Source of the DNA: Acetobacter malorum
GTDB taxonomy: Bacteria; Pseudomonadota; Alphaproteobacteria; Acetobacterales; Acetobacteraceae
Length of the DNA stretch: 64,000 nucleotides
Assembly: GCF_001580615.1 (NCBI RefSeq)
Contig: NZ_LHZC01000057.1
Location: 1-64,000 of the forward strand
Direction: 5' to 3'
Part shown: positions 9,150 to 18,320 of the stretch, piece after piece
Numbering within the stretch: position 1 is the stretch's first letter
Layout: each line of letters opens with the position of its first letter
The notes under the pieces: generated by a model
Database searches by the model: none
What the model saw: the letters and a program-made list of their open reading frames with translations, nothing else
Told to the model about the DNA's origin: nothing
Translations under genes and position numbers: made by a program

Positions 9150-9236
9150 TGGTGCGGTCGAGAAGACTCGAACTTCCACGGGGTATTCCCCCACAAGCAC
9201 CTCAAGCTTGCGCGTCTACCATTCCGCCACGACCGC
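9150..9236 (-). tRNA. tRNA-Leu (anticodon GAG)
   Basis: An 87-nucleotide class II tRNA with a long variable arm. The acceptor stem GCGGTCG/CGACCGC pairs fully, the discriminator base is A and the CCA end is encoded (9150-9152). The anticodon stem CAAGC/GCTTG encloses a seven-base loop TTGAGGT with GAG at 9201-9203, reading CUC and CUU. The T-arm contains GTTCGAG. It lies alone between galU and lipB. Confidence 0.96.
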
Positions 9237-9309
9237 ACGTGACAACCAGCATCTGAAGAGCGATACCGTTTGGTGAGAAGCCCTATAACCGAACCGAGAT
9301 CACGCGGCA

Positions 9310-9999
9310 ATGACCAACGCACGTTTTTTATGGGAAATTAGCAAAAAGCCCGTTCCCTACCCTGCTGCACTGGCGCGTATGCAGACTTTAGCGCGGGAAA
9401 TCCGGGCCAATGAGGCAGCTGAGCGGGTCTGGCTGCTGGAACACCCACCGCTTTTTACCGCCGGCACATCCGCAAAGGCGGAAGATTTATTCAACCCGCA
9501 CCAGTACCCAACCTATGACGCAGGCCGTGGCGGGCAATGGACGTATCACGGGCCGGGGCAGCGAATCGCTTATGCGATGCTGGATCTTCACAACCCTCAC
9601 GGCGAGGTCCGCGGGCGTGATGTGCGGTCTTACGTACATGGGCTGGAAGAATGGGTGATTCGCACCCTCGCAACATTCGGACTGAAAGGAGAATGTCGCG
9701 AAGGGCGTGTCGGCGTGTGGGTCATTGACCCCAGCACCGGTCAGGAAGAAAAAATTGCGGCCATCGGGGTCCGCGTCTCACGCTGGGTGAGCTGGCACGG
9801 GGTATCCATCAATCTGAACCCCCGCCTGTCCGACTTTGAAGGGATTGTACCCTGCGGCATTCGGGAATTTGGCGTCACCAGCTTTGAAAAGCTGGGGCTG
9901 AATGTCACGATGGCGCAGCTGGATGCAGCGCTAGCAGAAAGCTGGCAGGCTGTTTTTGGCAGCACACCCTCTGCGCTCACACCCCTCCCAGACGAATGA
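9310..9999 (+). CDS. lipB: Octanoyl-[acyl-carrier-protein]:protein N-octanoyltransferase LipB
   Basis: A 229-residue LipB that moves octanoate from acyl carrier protein to lipoyl domains of 2-oxoacid dehydrogenases and the glycine cleavage H protein. The family blocks are [16 protein letters not shown], the catalytic lysine in [14 protein letters not shown] (K148) and the catalytic cysteine in GIVPCGI (C182). lipA is not adjacent. The final 23 bases overlap the 3' end of the convergent lipoprotein gene. Confidence 0.96.
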   Translation: MTNARFLWEISKKPVPYPAALARMQTLAREIRANEAAERVWLLEHPPLFTAGTSAKAEDLFNPHQYPTYDAGRGGQWTYHGPGQRIAYAMLDLHNPHGEVRGRDVRSYVHGLEEWVIRTLATFGLKGECREGRVGVWVIDPSTGQEEKIAAIGVRVSRWVSWHGVSINLNPRLSDFEGIVPCGIREFGVTSFEKLGLNVTMAQLDAALAESWQAVFGSTPSALTPLPDE

Positions 10000-10528
10000 A
10001 CAACGTGCGCTGCCGTTCATCCAGAATGCGAATTTCATAAAGCTCCAGAGCACGCCCGGCATCCCGGAAAATCAGCGTCACCAGCCCCTGTGACGGATTT
10101 TCCGTGCGGGTCAGTGAAATCTGCAAAATCCCTGGCGGTTTCTGAATATCGGTCACGGTCACCGGCCCGGAGAGCGTAATGGGATTGCCCATCAGCACAC
10201 CCAACGGATTATGCGCGATCCCCATCCGTGTTTCTGACCCGGTCTTGCTATCCTTGAATACGGCATGCGCGCCTGACGCCTCAAGGTCCATGCTGTGCGG
10301 CACAGTATAATTCAGGTGCAGGTAGCCAGCGTGATAGGTCAGCACCCCACCCCCGGTCGAGCCATTTGGCCATGTCTGGGTAAAAGGCACATTTTCCAGC
10401 TTTGCAGCTCGCAGCCATGCTTCAACACGGGCCGTATCACTGGCCTGCGGGGCCTTCTGGCTACCCTGCCCGGTGGCGCAGGCCGCCAGAAAAGCGGGTG
10501 CCAGCAGCAGAATCTTGCGGCGCATCAT
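9977..10528 (-). CDS. Putative lipoprotein related to the LolA carrier family
   Basis: A 183-residue protein with a lipoprotein signal peptide: [17 protein letters not shown], where L-A-A-C is the lipobox. The mature part resembles the LolA/DUF4292-type half-barrel: a [18 protein letters not shown] stretch, a [11 protein letters not shown] turn and a C-terminal [16 protein letters not shown], similar to how LolA proteins of this class end. A role in handling outer-membrane lipoproteins is inferred from that weak likeness only. Its ATG overlaps the bolA stop by four bases (ATGA), so it is translated with bolA. Its 3' end overlaps lipB. Confidence 0.6.
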   Translation of the reverse strand: MMRRKILLLAPAFLAACATGQGSQKAPQASDTARVEAWLRAAKLENVPFTQTWPNGSTGGGVLTYHAGYLHLNYTVPHSMDLEASGAHAVFKDSKTGSETRMGIAHNPLGVLMGNPITLSGPVTVTDIQKPPGILQISLTRTENPSQGLVTLIFRDAGRALELYEIRILDERQRTLFIRLGGV

Positions 10529-10860
10529 GCCAGAGCGCTCTCTTCTTCCGGTGTCCGCAACGTAAGCGCCAAAGCGTGCAAACCGCTGCCAAATTCGTAG
10601 CTCAGCGCATCATGCACCATGCGGGAGCGATTCACTCTGTTCACGCCCTCAAAAAGAGGGCTGACCAGATAAACGCGAAAATGCGTTTCCGTCGCCCCGG
10701 CTTCCGGGCCACGCGTCATGGCCACATGGTGGGCATGACGGCTGCTTTCATCCAGAATTTCAAGCCGTGTCGGCTTAAAGGCAGCAGACAATGCGTCCCT
10801 TACCCGGCGGGCACGGATGCCGTCTGCCTCAGGCATGGAAGCTGAATTGCGTTGCGTCAT
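10525..10860 (-). CDS. bolA: BolA family protein
   Basis: A 111-residue BolA/YrbA-type protein. The conserved pattern is present: RVRDALSAAFKPTRLEILDESSRHAHH, then THFRVYLVSPLFEGVNRVNRSRMVHDAL, with the histidines expected to bind an iron-sulfur cluster together with a monothiol glutaredoxin. BolA proteins act in iron-sulfur trafficking and stress morphology. The ATG at 10860 is chosen because the upstream extension reads into the neighbouring divergent gene. It is divergent from the J-domain gene, with 47 bases between the starts. Confidence 0.92.
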   Translation of the reverse strand: MTQRNSASMPEADGIRARRVRDALSAAFKPTRLEILDESSRHAHHVAMTRGPEAGATETHFRVYLVSPLFEGVNRVNRSRMVHDALSYEFGSGLHALALTLRTPEEESALA

Positions 10861-10907
10861 CCTACGTTCCCTCTTGCACAGAACACACCAGCACGCACAT
10901 AACCCTG

Positions 10908-11516
10908 ATGATGAAGCGAAGGAATACCCGTCACCGGGCGTTCGATCCGGATCCGGATGCGCCCCAGCGCTGCTGTGACATGCCTGATTGTGAAAAGCCA
11001 GCAGGCTATCGTGCCCCCCGCTCACGCGAGACTCTTAACCAGTATTACTGGTTCTGTCTCGAGCATGTGCGGGAGTATAACGCACGCTGGGATTACTACA
11101 AAGGGATGTCACCCGGCCAGATTGAAGCGCATCTGCGTGCCGATATCGCATGGGATCGGCCGTCCTGGGCGTTTGGCCAGAGCGCCAAGCCCGGCAAGCA
11201 GACGTTTCATGAAGAAGACGTGCTGGACCCGCTTGATATCCTTGGCCAGAACCGGCGCTCCCGTGCGGAACGCGCGAAAAGCCGTGCCGCCCCCGGCGCA
11301 CCGGAAGCCCTGCGGGAACCGCTGGCAACGCTCGGCCTGCCCTGGCCCGTGACCCTGGATGATGCAAAAGCGCGTTACCGCTCACTGGCCCGCAAGCATC
11401 ACCCGGATGCCAACAATGGTGACCGGCGCTCGGAAGAGCGGCTGAAAAGCATCAATGTTGCGTTCACCGCTCTCAGGGCACATCTTATGTCAGAGGGCCT
11501 CGAAAAAGCGGGGTAA
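10908..11516 (+). CDS. J-domain protein with N-terminal Cys-rich segment
   Basis: A 202-residue protein with a J domain at the C-terminus (about 135-195), including the HPD motif (165-167, KHHPDANN) that activates Hsp70 ATPase. The N-terminal half has a likely zinc-binding set, RCCDMPDCEK plus WFCLEH (C22, C23, C28, C50, H53), and an EYNARWDYYKGMS helix seen in alphaproteobacterial proteins of this kind. It is not DnaJ itself, as the Gly/Phe and CxxCxGxG regions are missing. Two ATGs in tandem mark the start. It stands 95 bases upstream of cobS in the same direction, so cotranscription is possible. Confidence 0.85.
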   Translation: MMKRRNTRHRAFDPDPDAPQRCCDMPDCEKPAGYRAPRSRETLNQYYWFCLEHVREYNARWDYYKGMSPGQIEAHLRADIAWDRPSWAFGQSAKPGKQTFHEEDVLDPLDILGQNRRSRAERAKSRAAPGAPEALREPLATLGLPWPVTLDDAKARYRSLARKHHPDANNGDRRSEERLKSINVAFTALRAHLMSEGLEKAG

Positions 11517-11611
11517 CCATGCCATGCTGCCTGCATTATAAAGAGGCAGCCCTGACACCGATGCGTGTCTGACTGTCTTTTCGGAATGCCCACCTACCAG
11601 ACGGATAAAGA

Positions 11612-12610
11612 ATGACTGATTCTGCCAGCCTGACCACCACAGGCGATCTTCCCCCGATTTCAGCTCTTTCTGCGCCTGATCTTCAGGTTTCTGTGCGCGA
11701 GGTGTTTGGTATCGATTCTGACCTGACGGTTCCGGCCTTCTCCATCCGCACCGAGCATGTGCCGGAGATCGACCCCGCCTATCTGTTTGACCACGATACC
11801 ACGCTGGCCATTCTGGCAGGCTTTGCGTTCAACCGCCGTGTTATGGTGCAGGGCTTCCACGGGACCGGGAAGTCTTCCCACATTGAGCAGATTTCTGCCC
11901 GCCTGAACTGGCCGTGCGTGCGCATCAATCTGGACAGCCATGTCTCCCGTATCGACCTGATCGGCAAGGACGCCATTGTGGTGCGGGACGGCCAGCAGAT
12001 TACGGAATTTCAGGAAGGCCTGCTGCCCTGGTGCCTCCAGCACCCCTGCGCTCTGGTGTTTGACGAATATGACGCAGGCCGCCCGGATGTGATGTTCGTC
12101 ATCCAGCGCGTACTGGAAGTTGAAGGCCAGCTGACCCTGCTGGATCAGAACCGCGTGATCAAACCGCACCCGTGGTTCCGTCTGTTCGCCACGGCCAACA
12201 CCATTGGTCTGGGTGACACCACGGGGCTGTATCACGGCACGCAGCAGATCAATCAGGGCCAGATGGACCGCTGGAACATCGTCACTTCCCTGAACTATCT
12301 GCCGCATGCGCAGGAAGTGGGCATTGTCCTCTCCCGCATGGGCATCAGCCCGGATGACAGAGAAGCCCGTCGCACCATTGAAAGCATGGTCGCGCTGGCG
12401 GAACTCACGCGCGCCGGCTTCATGGCGGGTGATCTGTCCACCGTAATGTCCCCGCGCTCCGTGATCGCCTGGGCGGAAAACGAGAAGATTTTCAAGGATA
12501 CGGCGTTCGCCTTCCGCGTGACCTTCCTCAACAAGTGTGATGAGGCCGAACGCGGCATGGTAGCCGAATATTATCAGCGCTGCTTCAACAAAAGTCCCCT
12601 GTCCAAATAA
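11612..12610 (+). CDS. cobS: Cobaltochelatase AAA+ subunit CobS
   Basis: A 332-residue MoxR-type AAA+ ATPase of the aerobic cobaltochelatase, which inserts cobalt into hydrogenobyrinate a,c-diamide with CobN and CobT. Visible are the Walker A loop GFHGTGKS (81-88), the Walker B segment ALVFDEYDAG (about 145-154), and the CobS-specific opening with VREVFGIDSDLTVPAF. A sensor region LFATANTIGLGDTTG follows. It is separated from cobT by 36 bases. CobN is not in the window, so the chelatase is incomplete here. Confidence 0.93.
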   Translation: MTDSASLTTTGDLPPISALSAPDLQVSVREVFGIDSDLTVPAFSIRTEHVPEIDPAYLFDHDTTLAILAGFAFNRRVMVQGFHGTGKSSHIEQISARLNWPCVRINLDSHVSRIDLIGKDAIVVRDGQQITEFQEGLLPWCLQHPCALVFDEYDAGRPDVMFVIQRVLEVEGQLTLLDQNRVIKPHPWFRLFATANTIGLGDTTGLYHGTQQINQGQMDRWNIVTSLNYLPHAQEVGIVLSRMGISPDDREARRTIESMVALAELTRAGFMAGDLSTVMSPRSVIAWAENEKIFKDTAFAFRVTFLNKCDEAERGMVAEYYQRCFNKSPLSK

Positions 12611-12646
12611 GGGCGCCTGAAGCACAAACGGAGAGCGGCTTTATCA

Positions 12647-14590
12647 ATGGCTGACAGCAGGAAGGGAGCGCACGCTCCACCGTCTGGCCATAACCGGCCA
12701 GCCAGCGAGTCCGAGCAGACCAACCGGGTTGATGCCTTCAAGCAGGCCACCGCGGCAACATTGCGGGCCATTGGCGGCCAGCGGGAAGCAGAGGTTTCAT
12801 TCCACACAGGCAACATGCCTGTGGGGCCGATCAGTCTTGCCGGAAAAATCCGCCTTCCCCAGCCTTCCCGCCATATGGATGAGGAAGAGATCGAGCGTAT
12901 CCGTGGGGTCGCGGATGCGCAGGCGCTCCGGCTAAAACATCATGACTTTGACCTGCACCGCGCCCGCCAGCCCGACGATACTGTGGCACGAGACGTGTAT
13001 GACGCTCTGGAACAGGCCCGTATTGAGGCCGTTGGCGCACGGCACATGCGCGGCGTGGCCGCTAACCTGCGCCACAGACTGGAAAAGGATTGTCAGGCTG
13101 CCGGGCTGGACCGGATTACCGACCCTGACGAACTCTCTCCGGCAGTCGCTCTGGAACTGCTGGCGCGGGAACGCCTGACTGGCGAGCCAGCCCCGGACTC
13201 TGCTCAGCCTATCTTACGCAAATGGCAGGCGGCTCTTTCCCCGCAGGCGCAAACTGCTCTGGAAAATCTGGCGCTCAGTCAGGATGATCAGGCTGCTTAC
13301 GCTAAAGCGACCCGGAAACTTCTGGCAGCCTGCTCTCTGACGGAAGATGATACGCCGTCTGACGAGATGGAAGCCGATGATAACGGCTCCGACTCTGCCG
13401 CGAACGAAGACGAAAGCAACGCCCCGCCACCGGAAGCGCAGGAGGAAGATGTTCCACCTGAACCGGACTCCTCTTCCGACCCTGTCCCGCAGCCGGAGCT
13501 GATGGGCGGCGGTGGTGAAGCCTCACCTGAAGCACTGGAAGAAGACCGTGAAGGTAGCGGCGCAGATGGCACGGGTGAAGCCGCTGGCCCCAGTGCCCCG
13601 CCTGAGCGCGAGGCCGGAGAGACTGCTGGTGGTTACCATGCTTACACCACCGCTTTTGATGAAGAAATTAAAGCCGAAGAGTTGTGTGACCCGGAAGAAC
13701 TGACCCGCCTGCGGCATCAGCTGGATCTGCAACTGGCAACCTTGCAGGGCGTCGTCTCCCGCCTGGCCAACAAGCTGCAACGCCGCCTGATGGCACAGCA
13801 GACGCGCGCGTGGGAGTTTGACCTTGACGACGGCATTCTGGATGCCGGGCGTCTCTCCCGCATTGTGGTCAACCCCATGCTGTCCCTCTCCTACAAGCGG
13901 GAACAGGAAACGGAATTCCGCGATACGGTTGTCACGCTGCTGATTGATAACTCCGGCTCCATGCGGGGCCGCCCCATTTCTGTTGCGGCATCCTGCGGAG
14001 ATATTCTGGCCCGCACACTGGAACGCTGTGGCGTGAAAGTGGAAATTCTCGGCTTTACCACCCGTGCATGGAAAGGCGGCCAGAGCCGCGAGCAATGGGT
14101 CAAAGACGGCAAACCGGCAGAACCCGGCCGCCTGAATGACCTGCGGCATATCATCTACAAAGCGGCCGACATGCCCTGGCGGCGGGCTCGCCCCAATCTG
14201 GGCCTGATGCTGCGTGAAGGGCTTTTGAAAGAAAATATCGACGGCGAAGCCCTGCTCTGGGCCTGGAAGCGCATCAAAGGCCGACCTGAATCCCGCAAAA
14301 TTCTGATGGTCATTTCAGACGGCGCGCCGGTGGATGACAGCACGCTCTCCGTCAACCCAGCATCCTATCTGGAAGACCATCTGCGCGCCGTCATTCATCA
14401 GATTGAAGAGCGTAGCCCGGTCGAACTGACCGCAATCGGAATTGGTCATGACGTAGGCCGGTATTACCAGCGTGCTGTGACCATTACCGATGCGGAAGAA
14501 CTGGGCGGCACCATGCTGCAGGCCCTCTCCGGCCTGTTTGATGAAAAACAGAACCGGCCCGGCCGCCGCGGTAAAGCCAAACGGCGGTAA
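12647..14590 (+). CDS. cobT: Cobaltochelatase subunit CobT (VWA domain)
   Basis: A 647-residue partner of CobS. The N-terminal half has the CobT helical region; residues about 230-320 form a very acidic linker rich in Asp, Glu, Ser and Pro; the C-terminal third is a von Willebrand A domain with the metal site D-N-S-G-S-M near residue 433 and the [16 protein letters not shown] loop. CobT couples ATP hydrolysis by CobS to cobalt insertion by CobN. It follows cobS directly. A strong inverted repeat lies 17 bases beyond the stop. Confidence 0.93.
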   Translation: MADSRKGAHAPPSGHNRPASESEQTNRVDAFKQATAATLRAIGGQREAEVSFHTGNMPVGPISLAGKIRLPQPSRHMDEEEIERIRGVADAQALRLKHHDFDLHRARQPDDTVARDVYDALEQARIEAVGARHMRGVAANLRHRLEKDCQAAGLDRITDPDELSPAVALELLARERLTGEPAPDSAQPILRKWQAALSPQAQTALENLALSQDDQAAYAKATRKLLAACSLTEDDTPSDEMEADDNGSDSAANEDESNAPPPEAQEEDVPPEPDSSSDPVPQPELMGGGGEASPEALEEDREGSGADGTGEAAGPSAPPEREAGETAGGYHAYTTAFDEEIKAEELCDPEELTRLRHQLDLQLATLQGVVSRLANKLQRRLMAQQTRAWEFDLDDGILDAGRLSRIVVNPMLSLSYKREQETEFRDTVVTLLIDNSGSMRGRPISVAASCGDILARTLERCGVKVEILGFTTRAWKGGQSREQWVKDGKPAEPGRLNDLRHIIYKAADMPWRRARPNLGLMLREGLLKENIDGEALLWAWKRIKGRPESRKILMVISDGAPVDDSTLSVNPASYLEDHLRAVIHQIEERSPVELTAIGIGHDVGRYYQRAVTITDAEELGGTMLQALSGLFDEKQNRPGRRGKAKRR

Positions 14591-14607
14591 AACCCGGTTT
14601 TTCAGTT

Positions 14608-14663
14608 CTCATCCTTCAGTGCAGGCGAAGGCGTAAAAACCTGCACCTGCACTGAAAGATGAG
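14608..14663. terminator. Long inverted repeat between convergent cobT and decarboxylase genes
   Basis: Arms of 18 bases (14608-14625 and 14646-14663) match at 17 positions, separated by 20 bases. The second arm is not followed by a clear T-run in either direction, only scattered TTTT. The likeliest role is a bidirectional transcription end between two convergent genes. Confidence 0.55.
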
Positions 14664-14695
14664 GCTGGCTTTTCGGCCTGCCCTGCAGACATCCC

Positions 14696-16150
14696 TCAAG
14701 CAGTCTGACGCTCCAGCGTATGCCCGAGCCGTTTTTCCGCCAGATCCAGCAAAGTATCCAGCATGAGATCTGCATCGGCTTCCACCGTGCGGTGGTTGAC
14801 GATCGCAGCCCGAATGGCACGCTTGCCATGCACGATTGTGGTTGAGGGTGCAGCTACGCCACTTTCCTGCAGGTCTTTCACTAGCTCACCATTCAGGGTG
14901 TCTTCATCTGTGTCTGGTGCAATCACCCGAAAGCAGACAATGTTGAGCGTCACGGGTGCCAGCAGTTCGAGGCAAGGCGTTGCCTGAACCCGTGTGGCCA
15001 GATGCTGCGCCACAGCACAACATTGGGACACCACGCCGCCAAGCCGTTCGGTTCCAAACGAAGCCAGCGTGAACCAGACCTTCAGAGCCCGGAAACCACG
15101 GGAGAGATCAGGGCCCAGATCACAAAACCACGGTGCTCCGGCAGCCAGCCCGCGATCTTCGCGCGACAAATAAGCGAGTGACTGCGCAAACGCCGCCGCC
15201 TGACGGCCCGGTTCGCGCACCAGAACGCACCCGGCGTCATAAGGGGTCTGCGCCCATTTATGGAAATCAAACGCAATGCTGTTAGCGCGCTCCATGCCTG
15301 CCAGTGCTGGAGCGTAGTGTGGAGAAAGGCGAGCCATCGCGCCAAATGCCCCATCCACATGGAACCAGAGGTTTTCAGCCTCAGCAAAATCCGCCAGAGC
15401 TGTCAGCGGATCAATCGAGCCGGTATCAACCGTCCCTGCCGTGCCCACCACCACAAATGGTTCCAGCCCGGCTGCCCGATCTGCCGCGACCATCTGCCGC
15501 AGGGCCGCCATATCCATTCGGAAATCTGCATCGACCGGCACCCGCCGCAGCGCCTGCGTGCCAAGGCCTGCCATATCAAAAGCGCGGGCAATGCAACCGT
15601 GGGCCGTTTGAGCAGCGTAGCCAACCAGCTTACGACCTGCCAGCCCAGCGCTCCGCATCTCAAGGCCCCCGTCCACAGCGCGGCTGGCCGTGATCATGGC
15701 GATAAAATTGGCCATGGAAGAGCCCGTGACCAGCACACCCGTTGCAGTTTCGGGAAAGCCCAGCATGGTCGCGGCCCAGCGGACAACCATGCGCTCCACT
15801 TCAATCGGCGCATGATCCCGGCCACCAAGATTGGCGTTCAGGCCCGCGGCCAGAAGCTCGGCCAGCATCCCCTGTGGCGTGCCGCCCCCATGCACCCACC
15901 CCATAAAACGCGGGTGCCGGTTGCCAGTCGCGTAGGGCGTCACGGAGTGGGAAAACTGGTCGTAAAGTGCCGTCAGAGAGGTTTCCTGCGTGGGGAGCTC
16001 GGCATCCCGAAAGCCCTGACGGACGGTATCTGGCATGGGCTGCCAGACCGGGCCGGAGGCCACGTTCTGCACGTTATCCAGCATTTCATCCAGCATGCGG
16101 TGCCCCAGCGCCCGTAATGCGTCCCAGTTTTCCGGATCAAGCCCCGCCAC
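14696..16150 (-). CDS. PLP-dependent aromatic amino acid decarboxylase-type protein
   Basis: A 484-residue group II pyridoxal-phosphate decarboxylase (DDC/tyrosine decarboxylase/TDC-like). The cofactor lysine is K298 in FDFHKWAQTPYDAG; the ring-stacking and phosphate regions are seen in GVLVTGSSMANFIA and VVVGTAGTVDTGSIDPL, and the aspartate binding the pyridine nitrogen is in FHVDGAFGA. The substrate (aromatic amino acid versus another) cannot be read from sequence. Start is a GTG at 16150, preceded by AAAGGAG, whose last bases are part of the stop region of the transporter gene; the two are thus translationally linked. Confidence 0.88.
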   Translation of the reverse strand: MAGLDPENWDALRALGHRMLDEMLDNVQNVASGPVWQPMPDTVRQGFRDAELPTQETSLTALYDQFSHSVTPYATGNRHPRFMGWVHGGGTPQGMLAELLAAGLNANLGGRDHAPIEVERMVVRWAATMLGFPETATGVLVTGSSMANFIAMITASRAVDGGLEMRSAGLAGRKLVGYAAQTAHGCIARAFDMAGLGTQALRRVPVDADFRMDMAALRQMVAADRAAGLEPFVVVGTAGTVDTGSIDPLTALADFAEAENLWFHVDGAFGAMARLSPHYAPALAGMERANSIAFDFHKWAQTPYDAGCVLVREPGRQAAAFAQSLAYLSREDRGLAAGAPWFCDLGPDLSRGFRALKVWFTLASFGTERLGGVVSQCCAVAQHLATRVQATPCLELLAPVTLNIVCFRVIAPDTDEDTLNGELVKDLQESGVAAPSTTIVHGKRAIRAAIVNHRTVEADADLMLDTLLDLAEKRLGHTLERQTA

Positions 16151-16153
16151 GTT

Positions 16154-17143
16154 TTACTCCTTTTGCGGCCCTCCTGCCGCCTGCAGGCCTTCCGCGTTTT
16201 CCTGCGTCATGCGGGCAAATTTTCTGGCCAGCACCGCACAGACGAACAACTGGATCTGGTGATAGATCATCAGCGGCAGGACGATAAGCCCGACAGACGC
16301 TGCGGGGAACAGCACGTTGGCCATCGGCACGCCAGACGCCAGGGTTTTCTTGGAGCCACAAAACACAATGGCAATCTCATCACGCAGCGGCACACCTGCC
16401 AGGCGGCTGCCATAAGCCGTAATCAACAGCACGCACACCAGCAGCAGGAAATCCACCAGTGCAATCAGAGCAAGCTGGCTCAGCGGCAGGCGGTGCCACA
16501 AGCCCTGCATCACGGCCTCACTAAAGGCCGTGTAGACCACAATCAGGATAGACCCGCGATCCGTGAGAGAAAGCAGCTTCTTATTGCGGTGAGCCCACTT
16601 GCCGATCCATGGCTGGAGCAGCTGACCGAGAAGAAAAGGCAGCAACAGCTGGAAGACGATATTCATCACATTGCCAGAGGCTCCGCCATGCTTGCTGAGC
16701 ACCAGTCCCACCAGAAATGGCGTGATAAAAATCCCTGCAATGTTGGACGCCGTGGCCGCACAGACAGCCGCTGGCACATTACCCCCACCAATGGAGGTAA
16801 ACGCAATGGAAGACTGCACAGTGGAGGGCAGGCAGCACAGGAACAGCACCCCGAGCCAGACATCATTCTGCAAAAGCCCCGGCATCAGAGCATGCGCGGC
16901 CAGCCCCAGCAGCGGGAACAGGACAAATGTGCACGCCAGAATAATCAGATGCAGCCGCCAGGCCATCACCCCATCAACGACTGCCTTACGGGACAGGCGC
17001 GCGCCTTGCAGGAAAAACATCAGGGCAATGACAAGAATGGCAAGCCACTGAAAAACCGGCACGGCCGCACCATGGCACGGCAGGACCGTCGCCAGAAAAA
17101 TGGTGCAGAGCAGGCCAATGAGGAAGGGGTCCAGTCTGAACAT
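16154..17143 (-). CDS. Bile acid:sodium symporter (SBF-like) family transporter
   Basis: A 329-residue membrane protein with about ten hydrophobic segments and the SBF-like (YfeH/PF13593) pattern: an early FLIGLLCTIFLATVLP, then IALMFFLQGARLS, FLCCLPSTVQSSIAFTSIGGGN in the crossover helix, and VFCGSKKTLASGVPMANVLF near the end, which is highly typical. Such proteins import organic anions with sodium, although substrates of this branch are mostly unknown. The decarboxylase gene starts four bases after its stop, suggesting that they handle the same compound (inference). Confidence 0.88.
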   Translation of the reverse strand: MFRLDPFLIGLLCTIFLATVLPCHGAAVPVFQWLAILVIALMFFLQGARLSRKAVVDGVMAWRLHLIILACTFVLFPLLGLAAHALMPGLLQNDVWLGVLFLCCLPSTVQSSIAFTSIGGGNVPAAVCAATASNIAGIFITPFLVGLVLSKHGGASGNVMNIVFQLLLPFLLGQLLQPWIGKWAHRNKKLLSLTDRGSILIVVYTAFSEAVMQGLWHRLPLSQLALIALVDFLLLVCVLLITAYGSRLAGVPLRDEIAIVFCGSKKTLASGVPMANVLFPAASVGLIVLPLMIYHQIQLFVCAVLARKFARMTQENAEGLQAAGGPQKE

Positions 17144-17256
17144 CTGCTGCGCTCTTTTTAATGTGACACGCGCTTTTGGATCGGACGCGTGAAATCTGTA
17201 TTATTTTTAAGATCCGGATTGCACCCGGCTCCCGCATACGTCACCTTTACGATCAA

Positions 17257-18189
17257 ATGAAACACAACACCATTCCTTCCCCCGCTGGTCTCATGCTTAT
17301 GAGCCTTGGTCTTTGCGCCGCTGTTGTTCCGTTACGGGCAACACAAGCCGCAGCTCCTCCCGCCAGTTGCGCTGTAATTACGCACGGCTCCGCGCAGGAC
17401 AGTGCGCATGGCGTGACGTATGAGAACGTCGTTGTGCGCACACCTGATGGTAGCAGCGGACTGACGGCCGGCAAGATGACCTTTACCGGCAGCTCGGCCG
17501 ATGCCGCGCATGATCAGGCTGATGCCGCCTCTCTGCTCCTGATGTCCGCCATCACCGGCCGCCATAACGCCGCGTGCTCAGACTGGCTAGCCGAGCAGGG
17601 TCAGGCCGCCGCAGCAACCCTGAAAGCTGGCGGTGGGTATGACATCACATGGAACAATGCGGTTCTGACACATGGCACCAACCGCGTGTCCAGCAGCACC
17701 GCACATTTCAAGGTCGAAGGCAGCACCTCCGCCCATACCAGCGCCGCAACACTGGCCCTGTCCGGCCTAAGCTATCAGGGCATTAGTAATGAAGCCCTGC
17801 TCCCCTCCGCTGCTGATGCTGCGTTCTCGCTCCCTGCGTCAGAACTGCCGGCGCTGATGGCAGCCATTGGGGGCCGCTCCACCGCGGCTCCCGCAGTCCA
17901 TGTCACCATTTCCAGCTTTAATGCGACGCGCGATACCGTGCATATGACAGGGAATGGCACTGCTACCCTTACGGGGAATGTCAATGCCACCACGGCCTCC
18001 GGCCATCTGGAAGTCAGCAATCTGGAAGCGCTGATTGAAAAGGCGCGGACCGCCAAACAGATGAAACTGGCCGCAGGCCTCGTGCTGGCTCGACTGGTTA
18101 GCCACACCCAGAATGATGCCAATGTCTGGAACACCATCTGGCAAGGGGGTGTGCTGACGGTGAACGGCTTCCCGCTCCCGCTTCACTAA
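17257..18189 (+). CDS. Secreted protein of unknown function, DUF2125-like ending
   Basis: A 310-residue exported protein. The signal peptide has a Lys/His start, a hydrophobic LMLMSLGLCAAVVPL core and an A-T-Q-A-A-A cleavage region. The mature part is rich in Ala, Thr, Ser and Gly with repeated short beta strands; ASGHLEVSNLEALIEKA followed by a C-terminal GGVLTVNGFPLPLH is the arrangement found in DUF2125/AsmA-like beta-fold proteins, though I am not certain of the family. No catalytic motif is visible. The ATG at 17257 is chosen because it begins the signal peptide. A good terminator follows. Confidence 0.65.
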   Translation: MKHNTIPSPAGLMLMSLGLCAAVVPLRATQAAAPPASCAVITHGSAQDSAHGVTYENVVVRTPDGSSGLTAGKMTFTGSSADAAHDQADAASLLLMSAITGRHNAACSDWLAEQGQAAAATLKAGGGYDITWNNAVLTHGTNRVSSSTAHFKVEGSTSAHTSAATLALSGLSYQGISNEALLPSAADAAFSLPASELPALMAAIGGRSTAAPAVHVTISSFNATRDTVHMTGNGTATLTGNVNATTASGHLEVSNLEALIEKARTAKQMKLAAGLVLARLVSHTQNDANVWNTIWQGGVLTVNGFPLPLH

Positions 18190-18206
18190 CCTCTGAGGCA
18201 CAAACC

Positions 18207-18243
18207 AAAAAAAAGCGGGCTGCCTGAGCAGTCCGCTTTTTTT
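18207..18243. terminator. Bidirectional rho-independent terminator
   Basis: A near-perfect stem (AGCGGGCTG/CAGTCCGCT) with a 5-base loop is flanked by an A-run on the left and a T-run on the right. It can end both the top-strand secreted-protein gene and the bottom-strand mfd transcript. Confidence 0.9.
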
Positions 18244-18320
18244 ATATGGTCTGGCAGGCATGTTGTCTGGCCCGCACGACCGGCCCGGACACAGCGCGCG
18301 CAAGCCCTCTGCATAAAAAA

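Noticed and set aside
9237-9309. Second tRNA next to tRNA-Leu
   Set aside because: The region is too short and shows no cloverleaf; it is simply the lipB leader.
13345-13600. Low-complexity acidic stretch as a possible frameshift or junk insertion in cobT
   Set aside because: Acidic linkers are normal between the helical and VWA parts of CobT, and the frame is uninterrupted.
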